Below, one piece after another: positions 1-8,335 of a stretch of DNA of 64,000 bases (its first letter is position 1; the number at the start of each line of letters is the position of its first letter). The notes under the pieces were generated by a model. It made no database searches. It was not told the origin of the DNA and worked only from the letters and a program-made list of their open reading frames with translations. Position numbers and translations under genes: made by a program. Origin of the DNA: Kangiella marina (lineage in GTDB: Bacteria; Pseudomonadota; Gammaproteobacteria; Enterobacterales; Kangiellaceae); contig NZ_BAABFV010000001.1 of NCBI RefSeq assembly GCF_039541235.1, positions 1,054,001 to 1,118,000 of the forward strand, in the 5' to 3' direction.

Positions 1-1026
1 GCTTTGATTTCAGGCGGTTTAGACTCCCTATTGGCAGCTAAAGTGGTGCAAGAACAAGGGATCCATGTTGAAGGCATTAACTTTTACACGGGTTTTTGTG
101 TTGAAGGCCATACCCACGCCATCCGTAAAAAGGATAAAGATAAACAAAAGCGCAACAACTCACTTTGGGTTGCTGAGCAGCTGGGTATTAAACTTCATAT
201 TATTGATATTTCTGAAGAGTACAAAGATATCGTGTTAAACCCTAAGCACGGCTATGGTGCTAACCTCAACCCCTGCTTAGACTGCAAGATTTTTATGGTC
301 AACCAAGCCCAAGCCTGGGCCTGGGCAGAAGAGAATGGTTTTGATTTTATCATCACGGGTGAAGTAATTGGTCAGCGCCCCAAATCTCAACGCAAAGAAA
401 CCATGCCAATCATTGCTCGCGAATCTGGTGCTGATGATCGTTTATTAAGGCCGCTTTGTGCTAAAAACCTCATCCCAACACTGCCAGAGCGGGAAGGATG
501 GGTAAACCGTGATGAGCTGTATGATTTTTCAGGTCGTAGCCGTAAACCCCAGTTCGAACTCGCAAAAAAGTTTGGTTTCGAAGATTTCGCACAACCCGCT
601 GGCGGTTGCTGCTTCTTAACCGATGCCAATTATTCTAAAAAGCTTGCTGACTTGTGGGATGCTCGCGGCGAAAGACGTTATGAACTGGACGATATTATGT
701 TACTAAAAGTCGGCCGACATATTCGTCCGAAGAAGAACTTTAAGTTAATTGTTAGCCGTGAAGAAGGGGAAAATAACTTCCTTCGTGGCTATAAAAAGCA
801 ATTTACCAGTATCCATACAGTCAGCCATGGCGGTCCTTTGACCCTGCTTGATGGTGAATTTGATAAAGATGATATTCGCTTGGCTGCGCAGATTGCTGCT
901 CGTTACTCCGGCGGGAAAAATGCAGACCAAGTCACAGTACAGGTCGAAAACTACAAAGGGACATCCTTTGTGATGGACGTTCCTCCAATGACTGCTGAAG
1001 ACGTTAAGCAGGAGTGGCACGTATGA
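1..1026 (+). CDS. MnmA/ThiI-like PP-loop ATPase (5' end outside the window)
   Basis: The reading frame is open from base 1, so the start codon lies upstream. The first visible residues contain the PP-loop motif SGGLDS, which binds ATP in adenylating thiolases and amidases. Two further motifs resemble the catalytic cysteine sites of the tRNA 2-thiouridylase MnmA: NPCLDC (near base 274) and GGCCFLTD (near base 600). The last ~100 residues are a separate domain resembling the NFACT-R/DUF814-type RNA-associated module. The stop overlaps the start of a TusA-type sulfur carrier gene, which would be a natural sulfur donor. I infer an ATP-dependent sulfur transfer enzyme, probably acting on RNA. The substrate cannot be read from the sequence. 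It is not canonical MnmA or ThiI, because the C-terminal half differs and no THUMP domain is visible. Confidence 0.75.
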   Translation, partial: ALISGGLDSLLAAKVVQEQGIHVEGINFYTGFCVEGHTHAIRKKDKDKQKRNNSLWVAEQLGIKLHIIDISEEYKDIVLNPKHGYGANLNPCLDCKIFMVNQAQAWAWAEENGFDFIITGEVIGQRPKSQRKETMPIIARESGADDRLLRPLCAKNLIPTLPEREGWVNRDELYDFSGRSRKPQFELAKKFGFEDFAQPAGGCCFLTDANYSKKLADLWDARGERRYELDDIMLLKVGRHIRPKKNFKLIVSREEGENNFLRGYKKQFTSIHTVSHGGPLTLLDGEFDKDDIRLAAQIAARYSGGKNADQVTVQVENYKGTSFVMDVPPMTAEDVKQEWHV

Positions 1027-1244
1027 GCACCAATACCCTAGATTGCCGCAACCTACTCTGCCCAATGCCGGTTATTCGCACACAAAACGCACTAAAAGAG
1101 CTTCAAGAAGGCGACACCCTGGAAGTCACCTGCACCGACCCCGGCACTTTAAGTGATATCCCCACTTGGTGCCGAATTAATCAGCACCAAGTGATATCTA
1201 CTAACGAACAAAATAACGAAATTGTTTTTGTTATAAAAAAATAG
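1023..1244 (+). CDS. TusA/SirA-family sulfur carrier protein
   Basis: This is a 73-residue protein of the TusA fold. The sulfur-accepting cysteine lies in the family motif LLCPMPV near the N-terminus, preceded by LDCRNL. TusA proteins carry a persulfide from cysteine desulfurases to thiolation enzymes. The ATG at 1023 overlaps the stop of the upstream PP-loop gene by 4 bases (ATGA), so the two are translationally coupled. An earlier in-frame start at 1014 is less likely. The pairing suggests it is the dedicated sulfur donor of that enzyme rather than the general TusA of the cell. That role is inference. Confidence 0.85.
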   Translation: MSTNTLDCRNLLCPMPVIRTQNALKELQEGDTLEVTCTDPGTLSDIPTWCRINQHQVISTNEQNNEIVFVIKK

Positions 1245-1259
1245 TATCAGCAGGTTAAA

Positions 1260-1925
1260 CTAACCTGCGTATTTAAACCAACAGTTAAAAGCAACAGTGA
1301 TCCTTTCTTTGTTTCCAAAGTAAGGTTTAACCTCATGCAATAACCAAGAAGGAAACAGAATTAATTGTCCCGGCTTGAGCTTAAGCTGTAGGTTTCCTCG
1401 AGAGTATTCACTTTTTAGGTTTGAGCATGACTTATCAATATAGGATGTTGTGGCCATATTTGGTGAAATGAAACTTAGAACACCATTAGTTTCCTCTTCC
1501 TGCTCTCCCTCATCCCCTGGATCAACACAATATACCCCAGACCAAGCTGAGTTAGCATGGTTGTGGACTCCAAAGTAGCCACCATTCCTAGTTATATGGA
1601 ACCAACTAGAATTAGCGATATGAAGTCTACTGAGCTCTTCAGTACTATAATCGTTTAGCTTCCCAACTACGTTATAGACACTAGCCCAGCAAAAGTCTCG
1701 TAGTTCACCTACATGCTTATTGTTCCATGAAAATAAGTCAAATCGACTTTCATACACTTGCTTGTTTTTTTGAACGTATTCATCCTTGTTTTTATAGGAC
1801 TCACCTTTTCGTTCCTTTTCCAAAAAAAACTCTTTAAGCTTACTATTTAGATTACTGCAGTCTTCATTCATAACCTCAATAATAGGCACAGCAAATGAAG
1901 GCTGTATTTTTATTTTTCCAAGCAT
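1260..1925 (-). CDS. putative 2OG-Fe(II) oxygenase (PF13759/TIGR02466-like)
   Basis: This 221-residue protein matches the small 2-oxoglutarate/Fe(II) oxygenase family by its C-terminal half. It has an HNHANSAWSGVYCVD segment (metal ligands and start of the double-stranded beta helix), then LILFPSWLLHEV with the distal His, then ERITVAFN with the Arg expected to bind 2-oxoglutarate. The N-terminal half (FAVPIIEV and a charged helix) is also typical. The substrate is unknown. The family is often found beside TonB-dependent receptors in marine gammaproteobacteria, and here it lies downstream of a methyltransferase and such a receptor on the same strand. The 43-base gap to the methyltransferase suggests co-transcription. 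It converges on the tusA-like gene. Confidence 0.75.
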   Translation of the reverse strand: MLGKIKIQPSFAVPIIEVMNEDCSNLNSKLKEFFLEKERKGESYKNKDEYVQKNKQVYESRFDLFSWNNKHVGELRDFCWASVYNVVGKLNDYSTEELSRLHIANSSWFHITRNGGYFGVHNHANSAWSGVYCVDPGDEGEQEEETNGVLSFISPNMATTSYIDKSCSNLKSEYSRGNLQLKLKPGQLILFPSWLLHEVKPYFGNKERITVAFNCWFKYAG

Positions 1926-1968
1926 AAATCCCCCGTTCTTCGACTATCTTTTATATCTCTGCTTTTGT

Positions 1969-2961
1969 TTATTTTTTGACTTTTTTTGCACTCAGCCCCC
2001 AAGCTAACAGTTGGTTGCTTTCCTTTAGCTTCACAACTGAACCTTCACTTAAACCATTACTATGTAATTTATCAATTAAGTTTTGAATTTCACTCTCCGT
2101 TAGAGACGCATTAATAAGATTTTCAAGCCTCACACGAGAGTCTCTTAGCTCACTCCAAAAATTATTAATAGTGCCCTTAGCAAACTTCAAACCTTCGTTT
2201 TGGGCAGCTTTAAAACTTAACATGACAATGTCTAATAACTCGTAAATCACATCTGGGCAATGGCTAGCTTTAGCTCTTTTAGTCAACTCATCGACTTGAC
2301 TGTTAAACTGCAATTTTGCTTTATTCGCATCTGCATCAGCCTGAATTTTTTTTAAGTTCTGCTTATTTTTAAGCTTAGCCATATAACCTAACATTATCTC
2401 AATAGTACTTTTTACGGTTTCACTCGTAAGTAGGTAATCGAGGTGTGCTTTTTCTTCTACAGCGTTCTTTACTATTAAAGACTCTTTGTGATGGATTACT
2501 GCGGCAAACACTCCGTTATTTTTTAATACTCTTTCAACCTGGTGTATCACCCCTTCAATTTCACAATATTCTACGCCAAACTGACTTACGACCAAACTAA
2601 ACTCTGAGTCGCTAACTGGTAGCTCTTCAATTGCTGTATTACCCAACATTTTAATTTTTGATTTCGCTTCAGCCTCAACTTTATCTAACCAGATTGGTTG
2701 AATTGAAGCTAAGTCTACGCCTACATATTTATCAAAACCTTCAGACTGCTCTAGTGACATAACTAGGGATATCAATGCTCCATTTCCCGTACATAAATCT
2801 AACATTGAAGCTTTATCACTTAGTCTCTCAACAACAGATACCCAAAAGTTTTTTATTTCTCCACCATAGTTACCTGAAGGGTCATCATAAAAACAAGAAT
2901 TTATTACGCCTTTTGACCAATATCGAGTCCAGACATTTTCATTTTTTTCCAAGTTCTTCAT
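1969..2961 (-). CDS. class I SAM-dependent methyltransferase
   Basis: The 330-residue protein has a Rossmann-type methyltransferase core in its first ~170 residues. Motif I is MLDLCTGNGALISLV, an acidic residue ends strand 2 (VGVDLAS), and the motif IV region is LVVSQFGVEYC. The C-terminal ~150 residues are helical and charged and I do not recognise them. An AGAGGA sequence directly abuts the ATG at 2961, a rather tight Shine-Dalgarno spacing. Substrate unknown. It sits between a 2OG oxygenase and a TonB-dependent receptor, but a strong terminator separates it from the receptor gene. It may therefore have its own promoter or depend on read-through. Confidence 0.7.
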   Translation of the reverse strand: MKNLEKNENVWTRYWSKGVINSCFYDDPSGNYGGEIKNFWVSVVERLSDKASMLDLCTGNGALISLVMSLEQSEGFDKYVGVDLASIQPIWLDKVEAEAKSKIKMLGNTAIEELPVSDSEFSLVVSQFGVEYCEIEGVIHQVERVLKNNGVFAAVIHHKESLIVKNAVEEKAHLDYLLTSETVKSTIEIMLGYMAKLKNKQNLKKIQADADANKAKLQFNSQVDELTKRAKASHCPDVIYELLDIVMLSFKAAQNEGLKFAKGTINNFWSELRDSRVRLENLINASLTESEIQNLIDKLHSNGLSEGSVVKLKESNQLLAWGLSAKKVKK

Positions 2962-2973
2962 TCCTCTTTATTA

Positions 2974-3005
2974 AAAAAAAAGGGCGTTAGACGCCCTTTT
3001 TTGAT
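2974..3005 (-). terminator. Rho-independent terminator after the TonB receptor gene
   Basis: GGGCGT and ACGCCC form a stem around the 3-base loop TAG, flanked by A and T runs on both sides, so it could work in either direction. It lies 20 bases after the stop of the TonB receptor gene and just before the methyltransferase start. Confidence 0.85.
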
Positions 3006-3025
3006 TTTAAGATAAAGAATCTATC

Positions 3026-5722
3026 TTAGAATCTTTGAGTGTAACGTAAGTACACGATACGACCGTAACCATCATATAGGTTGAAGTCATAACCACGTCC
3101 AGCTGGCTCATAAATATCCAATACAGGATCTTTATCAGTCAAGTTGTTAGCACCCAATGAGATTTGACCATCCCAAGGAGTAGCGTAGTTGAACTGAACG
3201 TCATGCGTTACCCAGCTACTGTTACGTAGAGGCTGTGTTGTATCGTAGTCTACATCAGGCACACAGTTAGCAGTATCTGAGAAATCATCACAGAAAGTAC
3301 CGTTAGTAGAAAGAGTATCGGCAATGTAGTTAACATTCCACGTTAAACCGAAGTCTCCTAACGACCAAGTGTTGCTCAAGTTAGCACGAACTTCTGGTAC
3401 GCCTGGTTGATCAACGAAATCAGTACCGTCAATTTCATACTTCTGTACATAACCAACTTGGAAGTTAGTTTGTAAGTTACCAGCGCCACCCATATCAAGG
3501 CTATTTCTCACGTTCAAATCAAGACCTGAAGTCTCAATCTCACCACGGTTAATGAAACCACGTTGAACAAATAAAATCGGCTCAATTGTTTCATTAGGAC
3601 CAATAGTTCCGTCACCATCAAGATCGTAAGGAATTGGGTCTGAGAATGCTGCACCTAAACCATTAGACGCATCGCCAGGTCTTGCTGTGTTAGGAATTTC
3701 CGATACACCTGCTGGGCAAGGGATAAAACCACGTAAGCAAGAAACGATTTCAGCTGTTCCGATGCCTGTGATTTGATCTTCCAGTTGGATGTTGTAGTAA
3801 TCCGCTGACATAGACAAATCATCTGTAATTTGCCATGCACCACCTAAGCTGAATTGCTCAGAGCTTTCTGGGCCTAGGTTTGGATTAGCCAAAGCGTATG
3901 CTTCTGTTTGCGTTTGACAGCTTGCATTATTCGTCAAGAATCTACAAGTATCCGGGTCTGTCGTACCGTCTGCAGAGAATGCAGGCTGCGCAGTTAAGAT
4001 ATCCAAAGATGGAGCACGGAAACCTTCACCCCATGATGCACGTAATGTTACATCATCAATTGGTTGGTAACGGAACGATACTTTAGGAGCAAAGTTATCA
4101 CCAAAGTCGCTATAGTCATCGTAACGACCCGCAAGGTTGATCTCGAAGTTATCAACTACAGGAAGTAAAGTCTCGAAGTACAATGCAGAAACATCGCGAC
4201 CACCGCCAGCAGAGTTACCAGCAGAACCACCAATCACGCCACCCTCAGAAAGAGAGTCATACTTATCTTGGTATGTTTCTTTGCGGTATTCACCACCAAC
4301 CAACATACGAGCTGCGCCGCCGCCCATTTCGAACAAGTCGAATTGAGTATTAACGTAAACTTCATCAAGGATAGTGTTAGATTCACGGTTAATAGTAGCT
4401 TTTAGAGAATTTAGAACGCTATCTGGGTTACCAGCTGGATCTAGAATGTCATAAGTACCATCTGCCGCTGCTGCTTCCATTAATGGAGTAACAATGTAGT
4501 TACGACCAAACTCATCATACTTATACTCATTACGACGAATACCAAAATCCATCTCTACTGTATCAGTTAAGTAACCTTCGAAGCCCCACTCAGCAGCATA
4601 AAGGTCTTGATCTGAATTAGTATCACGAGTACCAGTACCTAAACTACGGTGACGAAGCAACACGTCTTCACCTACATAGTTATTAGGAGAGCTTGCTGGC
4701 AAGAACAAGAATAAAGGTGTTGGAGCATAACGACCAAAAGACGTTACACGTGAGTTAGAAGCTGTAAAGTAAGTCGACCAATCATCATTGATTTGATATT
4801 GAGCACGACCAAAAATCGCGTGATTTTTAATTTCAGCTTCATCCGCAGCTAATGCAGTGAAGTCATAGAAACAATGGTTTTGTGCGTCACCATCAATCGT
4901 GAACAAACCTTCTGCGTCACAGCCAGAACCGTCTGGAGTCCAGTTTTGAACACCGCTTAAGCCTGAGAATGCAGTAGTTGTAGCTAGAGCCTGGTAGTTG
5001 TTACCAAACGTTGAAACACCACCAGAAGACCATGGACGATCGCGTTGGAAAACGATTTCACGGCTGTTCCATGAAACACCTACATAAGCACTAGCTCTGT
5101 CGCTAGAAGCACCGAAAATGATTGAACCTTCATCCGTAGAACCACCTGGACGTTTTGGATCAGATGCGCCAACTCTTACTTCTGCGCCATCGAAATCTTT
5201 ACGAGTGATAACGTTTACAACACCACCGATTGCATCTGTACCGTAGATAGCTGATGCACCGTCTGAAAGAATTTCAATTCTTTCTACCGCTGCCAATGGA
5301 ATCGAGTTCAAATCTTGCGCTGAACCGACTTGTGGAGCAGAAGGAGCACGACGTCCATCAACCAAAATCAATGAACGACCACCGCCTAAACCACGTAAGC
5401 TAAGCTCAGCAAAAGACTGTGCAGAACTACCTGACTGTGGGCGGAAAGAACCAAAAGAGTTGAATGTAGTGTTACGTAGTAAATCAGCAACAGATACATC
5501 ACCACTTAAATCGATTTGTTCGCGATCGATTACTGTAACTGGAAGTGCGCCTTCAACGTCAGTACGCTTCAAACGTGAACCAGTAACAACAATCTTCTCA
5601 GCCTCAGCACCCTCTTCTTCTTCAGCAGCAAACGTTGCTGGAGCGCCAACAGCCAAAGAAGCAGCAAAACCGCTATATAAAGCGACTTTAACAGCCTTAG
5701 CTATCATTGTCTTGTTAGTCAT
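3026..5722 (-). CDS. TonB-dependent outer membrane receptor
   Basis: The 898-residue protein starts with a signal peptide (cleavage probably after APATFA near residue 32). A TonB-box-like EKIVVTGSR follows, then a plug domain (residues ~55-175, with LRGLGGGRSLILVDGRR and GASAIYGTDAIGGVVNVITRK). The beta-barrel ends in the typical aromatic C-terminus YLRYTQRF. Receptors of this sort import siderophores, cobalamin, peptides or carbohydrates using TonB energy. The plug style (VTGSRLKR, SADLLRNTTFNSFGS-like) is that of the large marine receptors with unassigned ligands. A TAGGA Shine-Dalgarno precedes the ATG. The ligand cannot be predicted. The downstream methyltransferase and oxygenase may act on related substrates. 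Confidence 0.92.
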   Translation of the reverse strand: MTNKTMIAKAVKVALYSGFAASLAVGAPATFAAEEEEGAEAEKIVVTGSRLKRTDVEGALPVTVIDREQIDLSGDVSVADLLRNTTFNSFGSFRPQSGSSAQSFAELSLRGLGGGRSLILVDGRRAPSAPQVGSAQDLNSIPLAAVERIEILSDGASAIYGTDAIGGVVNVITRKDFDGAEVRVGASDPKRPGGSTDEGSIIFGASSDRASAYVGVSWNSREIVFQRDRPWSSGGVSTFGNNYQALATTTAFSGLSGVQNWTPDGSGCDAEGLFTIDGDAQNHCFYDFTALAADEAEIKNHAIFGRAQYQINDDWSTYFTASNSRVTSFGRYAPTPLFLFLPASSPNNYVGEDVLLRHRSLGTGTRDTNSDQDLYAAEWGFEGYLTDTVEMDFGIRRNEYKYDEFGRNYIVTPLMEAAAADGTYDILDPAGNPDSVLNSLKATINRESNTILDEVYVNTQFDLFEMGGGAARMLVGGEYRKETYQDKYDSLSEGGVIGGSAGNSAGGGRDVSALYFETLLPVVDNFEINLAGRYDDYSDFGDNFAPKVSFRYQPIDDVTLRASWGEGFRAPSLDILTAQPAFSADGTTDPDTCRFLTNNASCQTQTEAYALANPNLGPESSEQFSLGGAWQITDDLSMSADYYNIQLEDQITGIGTAEIVSCLRGFIPCPAGVSEIPNTARPGDASNGLGAAFSDPIPYDLDGDGTIGPNETIEPILFVQRGFINRGEIETSGLDLNVRNSLDMGGAGNLQTNFQVGYVQKYEIDGTDFVDQPGVPEVRANLSNTWSLGDFGLTWNVNYIADTLSTNGTFCDDFSDTANCVPDVDYDTTQPLRNSSWVTHDVQFNYATPWDGQISLGANNLTDKDPVLDIYEPAGRGYDFNLYDGYGRIVYLRYTQRF

Positions 5723-6038
5723 AAATTCCTACCTATAGATAAGTTGGTAAATTTTCTTTGTTGTACCAAAACTATTTTTCACCCCCCACAAAAAAGGGGC
5801 CATGGCGAAAGATAGCCTTGGAGTATGCTATAGTTATCACATTAATTTTACTTGGTCAACAAAATTTACATATTAGGTTTTTAAACCCAACACTAATAAA
5901 CCAGCAGTAACTTGCTGATATTGTTGAATTTATTTTTCGACCCTCCATAAAAAACTTAGCGTATACTTGTCTATTTATTGACCACGAAATTTTTGTTTAT
6001 TCACCCAGTGTTAATTTTTTATTTTCAAAAGCTTGTCC

Positions 6039-6053
6039 GCACCAAGTTGGTGC
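6039..6053. promoter_or_regulatory. NtrC-type operator upstream of glnA
   Basis: GCACCAAGTTGGTGC is a perfect dyad (GCACCA-N3-TGGTGC) with the same layout as the high-affinity NtrC site of the enteric glnA promoter. Its centre (6046) is about 72 bases before the start point predicted from the TATAAT at 6106. That is a typical class I activator position for a sigma70 promoter, closer than most sigma54 enhancers. Confidence 0.8.
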
Positions 6054-6082
6054 ATTCACTTGTCTCTGCTCTTCTGTTTTCT

Positions 6083-6111
6083 ATGGTTTTGATTTTTTCG
6101 ACTGATATAAT
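6083..6111 (+). promoter_or_regulatory. glnA promoter, sigma70-type
   Basis: The -10 is a perfect TATAAT at 6106-6111. The -35 position (6083-6088, ATGGTT) is poor, as expected for an activator-dependent promoter. The predicted start is near 6118, giving a leader of about 33 bases with a GGAG Shine-Dalgarno before the ATG. Confidence 0.55.
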
Positions 6112-6150
6112 GTCACCAGTTTAAATTCAATCCAGTTTGGAGAGCACAGA

Positions 6151-7560
6151 ATGTCTGTAGACAATGTTTTAAAAATGATCGAAGAATACGACGTTAAATT
6201 CGTTGATTTACGTTTCACCGATACCAAAGGTAAAGAGCAACACGTTACCATCCCAGCGCGTGTCGTTGATGAAGATTTATTGTCTGATGGTAAGATGTTT
6301 GATGGCTCATCAATTGCAGGCTGGAAAGGTATCAACGAGTCAGACATGGTGTTGATGCCGAATACGGATACAGCCCTTATCGATCCATTTTATGAAGACA
6401 CTACTTTATTATTACGCTGCGATATCCTAGAGCCAGCGACAATGACTGGCTACGACCGCGACCCGCGCTCAGTAGCTCGCCGCGCTGAAGAGTATTTAAA
6501 GTCCACAGGTATTGCGGACTCCGCATTTTTTGGGCCAGAGCCTGAGTTTTTTATCTTTGAAGATGTAAAGTTCAAATCTGATATTAGCGGTTCTTTCTAC
6601 AAAATTGACGACCCAGAAGCATCATGGAACTCTGACAAAAGTTATGAAGGCGGCAACACCGGCCACCGTCCGCGTGTTAAAGGCGGTTACTTCCCTGTTC
6701 CTCCAGTCGACTCGTCGCAAGACCTTCGTTCGCAAATGTGTTTAGTCCTAGAAAGTATGGGACAAGTAATCGAAGCACACCACCACGAAGTCGGTACCGC
6801 CGGTCAAAACGAGATCGCGACTCAGTTTAATTCATTAGTGAATAAAGCTGACGAAATTCAAATCATGAAGTACGTGATTCACAACGTGGCTCACGCTTAC
6901 GGCAAAACAGCAACTTTCATGCCTAAGCCTCTTGCCGGTGATAATGGCTCAGGTATGCACGTCCACATGTCACTCGCGAAAGACGGTAACAACATCTTCG
7001 CTGGCGATAAATACGCAGGCTTGTCCGAAGAAGCACTGTATTATGTTGGTGGTATTATTAAGCATGCGAAAGCACTTAACGCTTTAACGAACCCTTCAAC
7101 AAACTCGTACAAGCGCTTAGTACCAGGTTTTGAAGCCCCTGTTATGCTTGCTTACTCGGCCAAGAACCGCTCGGCATCGATTCGTGTACCTCACGTAGGC
7201 AGTGCTAAAGCACGCCGTATCGAGGTTCGCTTCCCGGACCCTATGGCTAACCCTTACTTGGCTTTCGCGGGTCTTATGATGGCCGGCTTAGATGGCATCC
7301 AGAACAAAATCCACCCGGGTGATGCTATGGATAAGGATTTGTACGATCTTCCTGCGGAAGAAGCTAAATCGATTCCACAGGTTGCTGGTTCGTTAGAAGA
7401 AGCCTTAAATGAGCTTGATAATGATCGCGAATTCTTAACCCGTGGCGGTGTATTCTCGGACGACATGCTGGATGCTTACATCGAACTCAAACGCGGTGAC
7501 GTTGAGCGCTTGAAATTGACGCCTTCACCAGTTGAGTTTGATTTATACTACAGCCTATAA
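6151..7560 (+). CDS. glnA: Glutamine synthetase, type I-beta
   Basis: The 469-residue protein is full length for bacterial GSI and makes glutamine from glutamate, ammonia and ATP in the cytoplasm. Seen directly: the N-terminal [17 protein letters not shown] beta-grasp region with the latch segment [12 protein letters not shown], the metal and glutamate-binding [12 protein letters not shown], the ATP-binding segment with [14 protein letters not shown], and the NRSASIRVP loop. The adenylylation tyrosine is present in DLYDLPAEE (residue 398 counting Met, Y397 in mature numbering), so GlnE control is expected. The gene is monocistronic by its terminator and is followed by the usual DUF4124-ntrB-ntrC neighbours. 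Its promoter carries an NtrC-type operator and a sigma70-type -10 box. Confidence 0.99.
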   Translation: MSVDNVLKMIEEYDVKFVDLRFTDTKGKEQHVTIPARVVDEDLLSDGKMFDGSSIAGWKGINESDMVLMPNTDTALIDPFYEDTTLLLRCDILEPATMTGYDRDPRSVARRAEEYLKSTGIADSAFFGPEPEFFIFEDVKFKSDISGSFYKIDDPEASWNSDKSYEGGNTGHRPRVKGGYFPVPPVDSSQDLRSQMCLVLESMGQVIEAHHHEVGTAGQNEIATQFNSLVNKADEIQIMKYVIHNVAHAYGKTATFMPKPLAGDNGSGMHVHMSLAKDGNNIFAGDKYAGLSEEALYYVGGIIKHAKALNALTNPSTNSYKRLVPGFEAPVMLAYSAKNRSASIRVPHVGSAKARRIEVRFPDPMANPYLAFAGLMMAGLDGIQNKIHPGDAMDKDLYDLPAEEAKSIPQVAGSLEEALNELDNDREFLTRGGVFSDDMLDAYIELKRGDVERLKLTPSPVEFDLYYSL

Positions 7561-7586
7561 CGTCAAACGACATTAAGCACTACTCT

Positions 7587-7615
7587 AAAAGCCCGGCTCA
7601 GCCCGGGCTTTTTTA
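7587..7615 (+). terminator. glnA terminator
   Basis: AAGCCCGG and CCGGGCTT form an 8-bp stem around a short loop, followed by six T residues, 27 bases after the glnA stop. Confidence 0.9.
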
Positions 7616-7674
7616 TTTTGACACCAGCACCGCAGTTTTAGATACTAGTTATAGCGAATGATGTTAAGGATATT

Positions 7675-8232
7675 ATGATGAAGCCATTACGATATATATT
7701 GCTAACTATTACATTGCTTGGCACCTCTACTGTAGCTAGCTCTGCAGATGAAACGGTCATGTACAAGAAAGTGGATGAGAATGGCAAAATCACCTTCACC
7801 GATAAACCCATTCCCGGCTCCACTCCGATAACCATAAAAACCAATACCAATGTTGTGGATACGCCTAAACCCATTTTGCGTCCGCGAAAGGACTCAGACG
7901 AGTCTTCCGAGGACGATGATAAGCCTTTCCAGTACCAAGTGCTGGCAGTTGACAGCCCACAGCATGATCAGGCAGTACGAGCTAATACAGGCGATATGAA
8001 CGTCATCGTAGGAATAACTCCAAGTCTTCAGCCTAATCATAGCCTGCAACTCATAATGGACGGTTCTCCAGTAGGCTCACAGCAGAAGGTTCCGTATTTC
8101 TCATTGAATAATGTTGATCGGGGTACACACGAGCTGTCAGTGGCAGTCATCAATGATACTAACAAGAAAACCCTACAAACCAGTCAGCCGGTTACCTTTC
8201 ACCTGCTGAGGGCGTCTATCCTTAACCGCTAA
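7675..8232 (+). CDS. DUF4124 domain-containing secreted protein
   Basis: This 185-residue protein has a signal peptide (hydrophobic residues ~6-18, cleavage likely near SSA/DE). It is followed by the DUF4124 signature VMYKKVDENGKITFTDKPIPG (residues ~29-50), an acidic linker rich in D, E and S, and a C-terminal beta-rich domain (residues ~85-180, with LQLIMDGSPVG and RGTHELSVAVI), which looks like an Ig-like fold. The family is of unknown function and commonly lies between glnA and ntrB in gammaproteobacteria, as here. Two adjacent ATG codons (7675 and 7678) follow a GGA. Confidence 0.8.
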   Translation: MMKPLRYILLTITLLGTSTVASSADETVMYKKVDENGKITFTDKPIPGSTPITIKTNTNVVDTPKPILRPRKDSDESSEDDDKPFQYQVLAVDSPQHDQAVRANTGDMNVIVGITPSLQPNHSLQLIMDGSPVGSQQKVPYFSLNNVDRGTHELSVAVINDTNKKTLQTSQPVTFHLLRASILNR

Positions 8233-8258
8233 ACACTGGCAGCAGACTATTCTCCAGC

Positions 8259-8285
8259 AAAACGCACCAAAACGGTGCGTTTTTC
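8259..8285 (+). terminator. Terminator hairpin that also matches an NtrC operator
   Basis: ACGCACC and GGTGCGT (8262-8280) form a 7-bp stem around AAAAC, flanked by A and T runs, so it is a plausible terminator for the DUF4124 gene. The inner part, GCACCAAAACGGTGC at 8264-8278, keeps the outer bases of the NtrC dyad (GCACC-N5-GGTGC). It covers the -35 position of the ntrB promoter. Confidence 0.7.
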
Positions 8286-8302
8286 CTGTTAACTGCTATA
8301 AT
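8274..8302 (+). promoter_or_regulatory. ntrB promoter, extended -10 type
   Basis: TGCTATAAT (8294-8302) is a perfect extended -10 element. The -35 position (8274-8279) has no match to TTGACA and lies inside the right half of the NtrC-like dyad. The predicted start is near 8309, placing the dyad centre at about -38. This arrangement fits autorepression or class II activation. Confidence 0.5.
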
Positions 8303-8335
8303 ACCCCACCCAACACTCAGCCACCCTTTACCTTG

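Larger units (their letters stand above)
5739..6150. other. Divergent control region between TonB receptor and glnA
   Basis: This 412-base non-coding region separates two divergent genes. The receptor side contains a possible minus-strand promoter (TTGACC at 5859-5854 with a weak TAACTA at 5836-5831) and an AT-rich leader with a G-run. The glnA side contains a perfect NtrC-type operator and a TATAAT box, listed separately. I saw no -24/-12 (GG-N10-GC) sigma54 promoter before glnA and no convincing small gene. Confidence 0.6.

Noticed and set aside
387-1065. Long minus-strand ORFs across the PP-loop gene
   Set aside because: They lie fully opposite a gene with clear motifs, have no ribosome site or recognisable protein, and are expected shadows.
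6053-6150. Possible sigma54 -24/-12 promoter before glnA
   Set aside because: I looked for GG-N10-GC with TGGCA/TTGC context and found none; the TATAAT is the only good promoter element.
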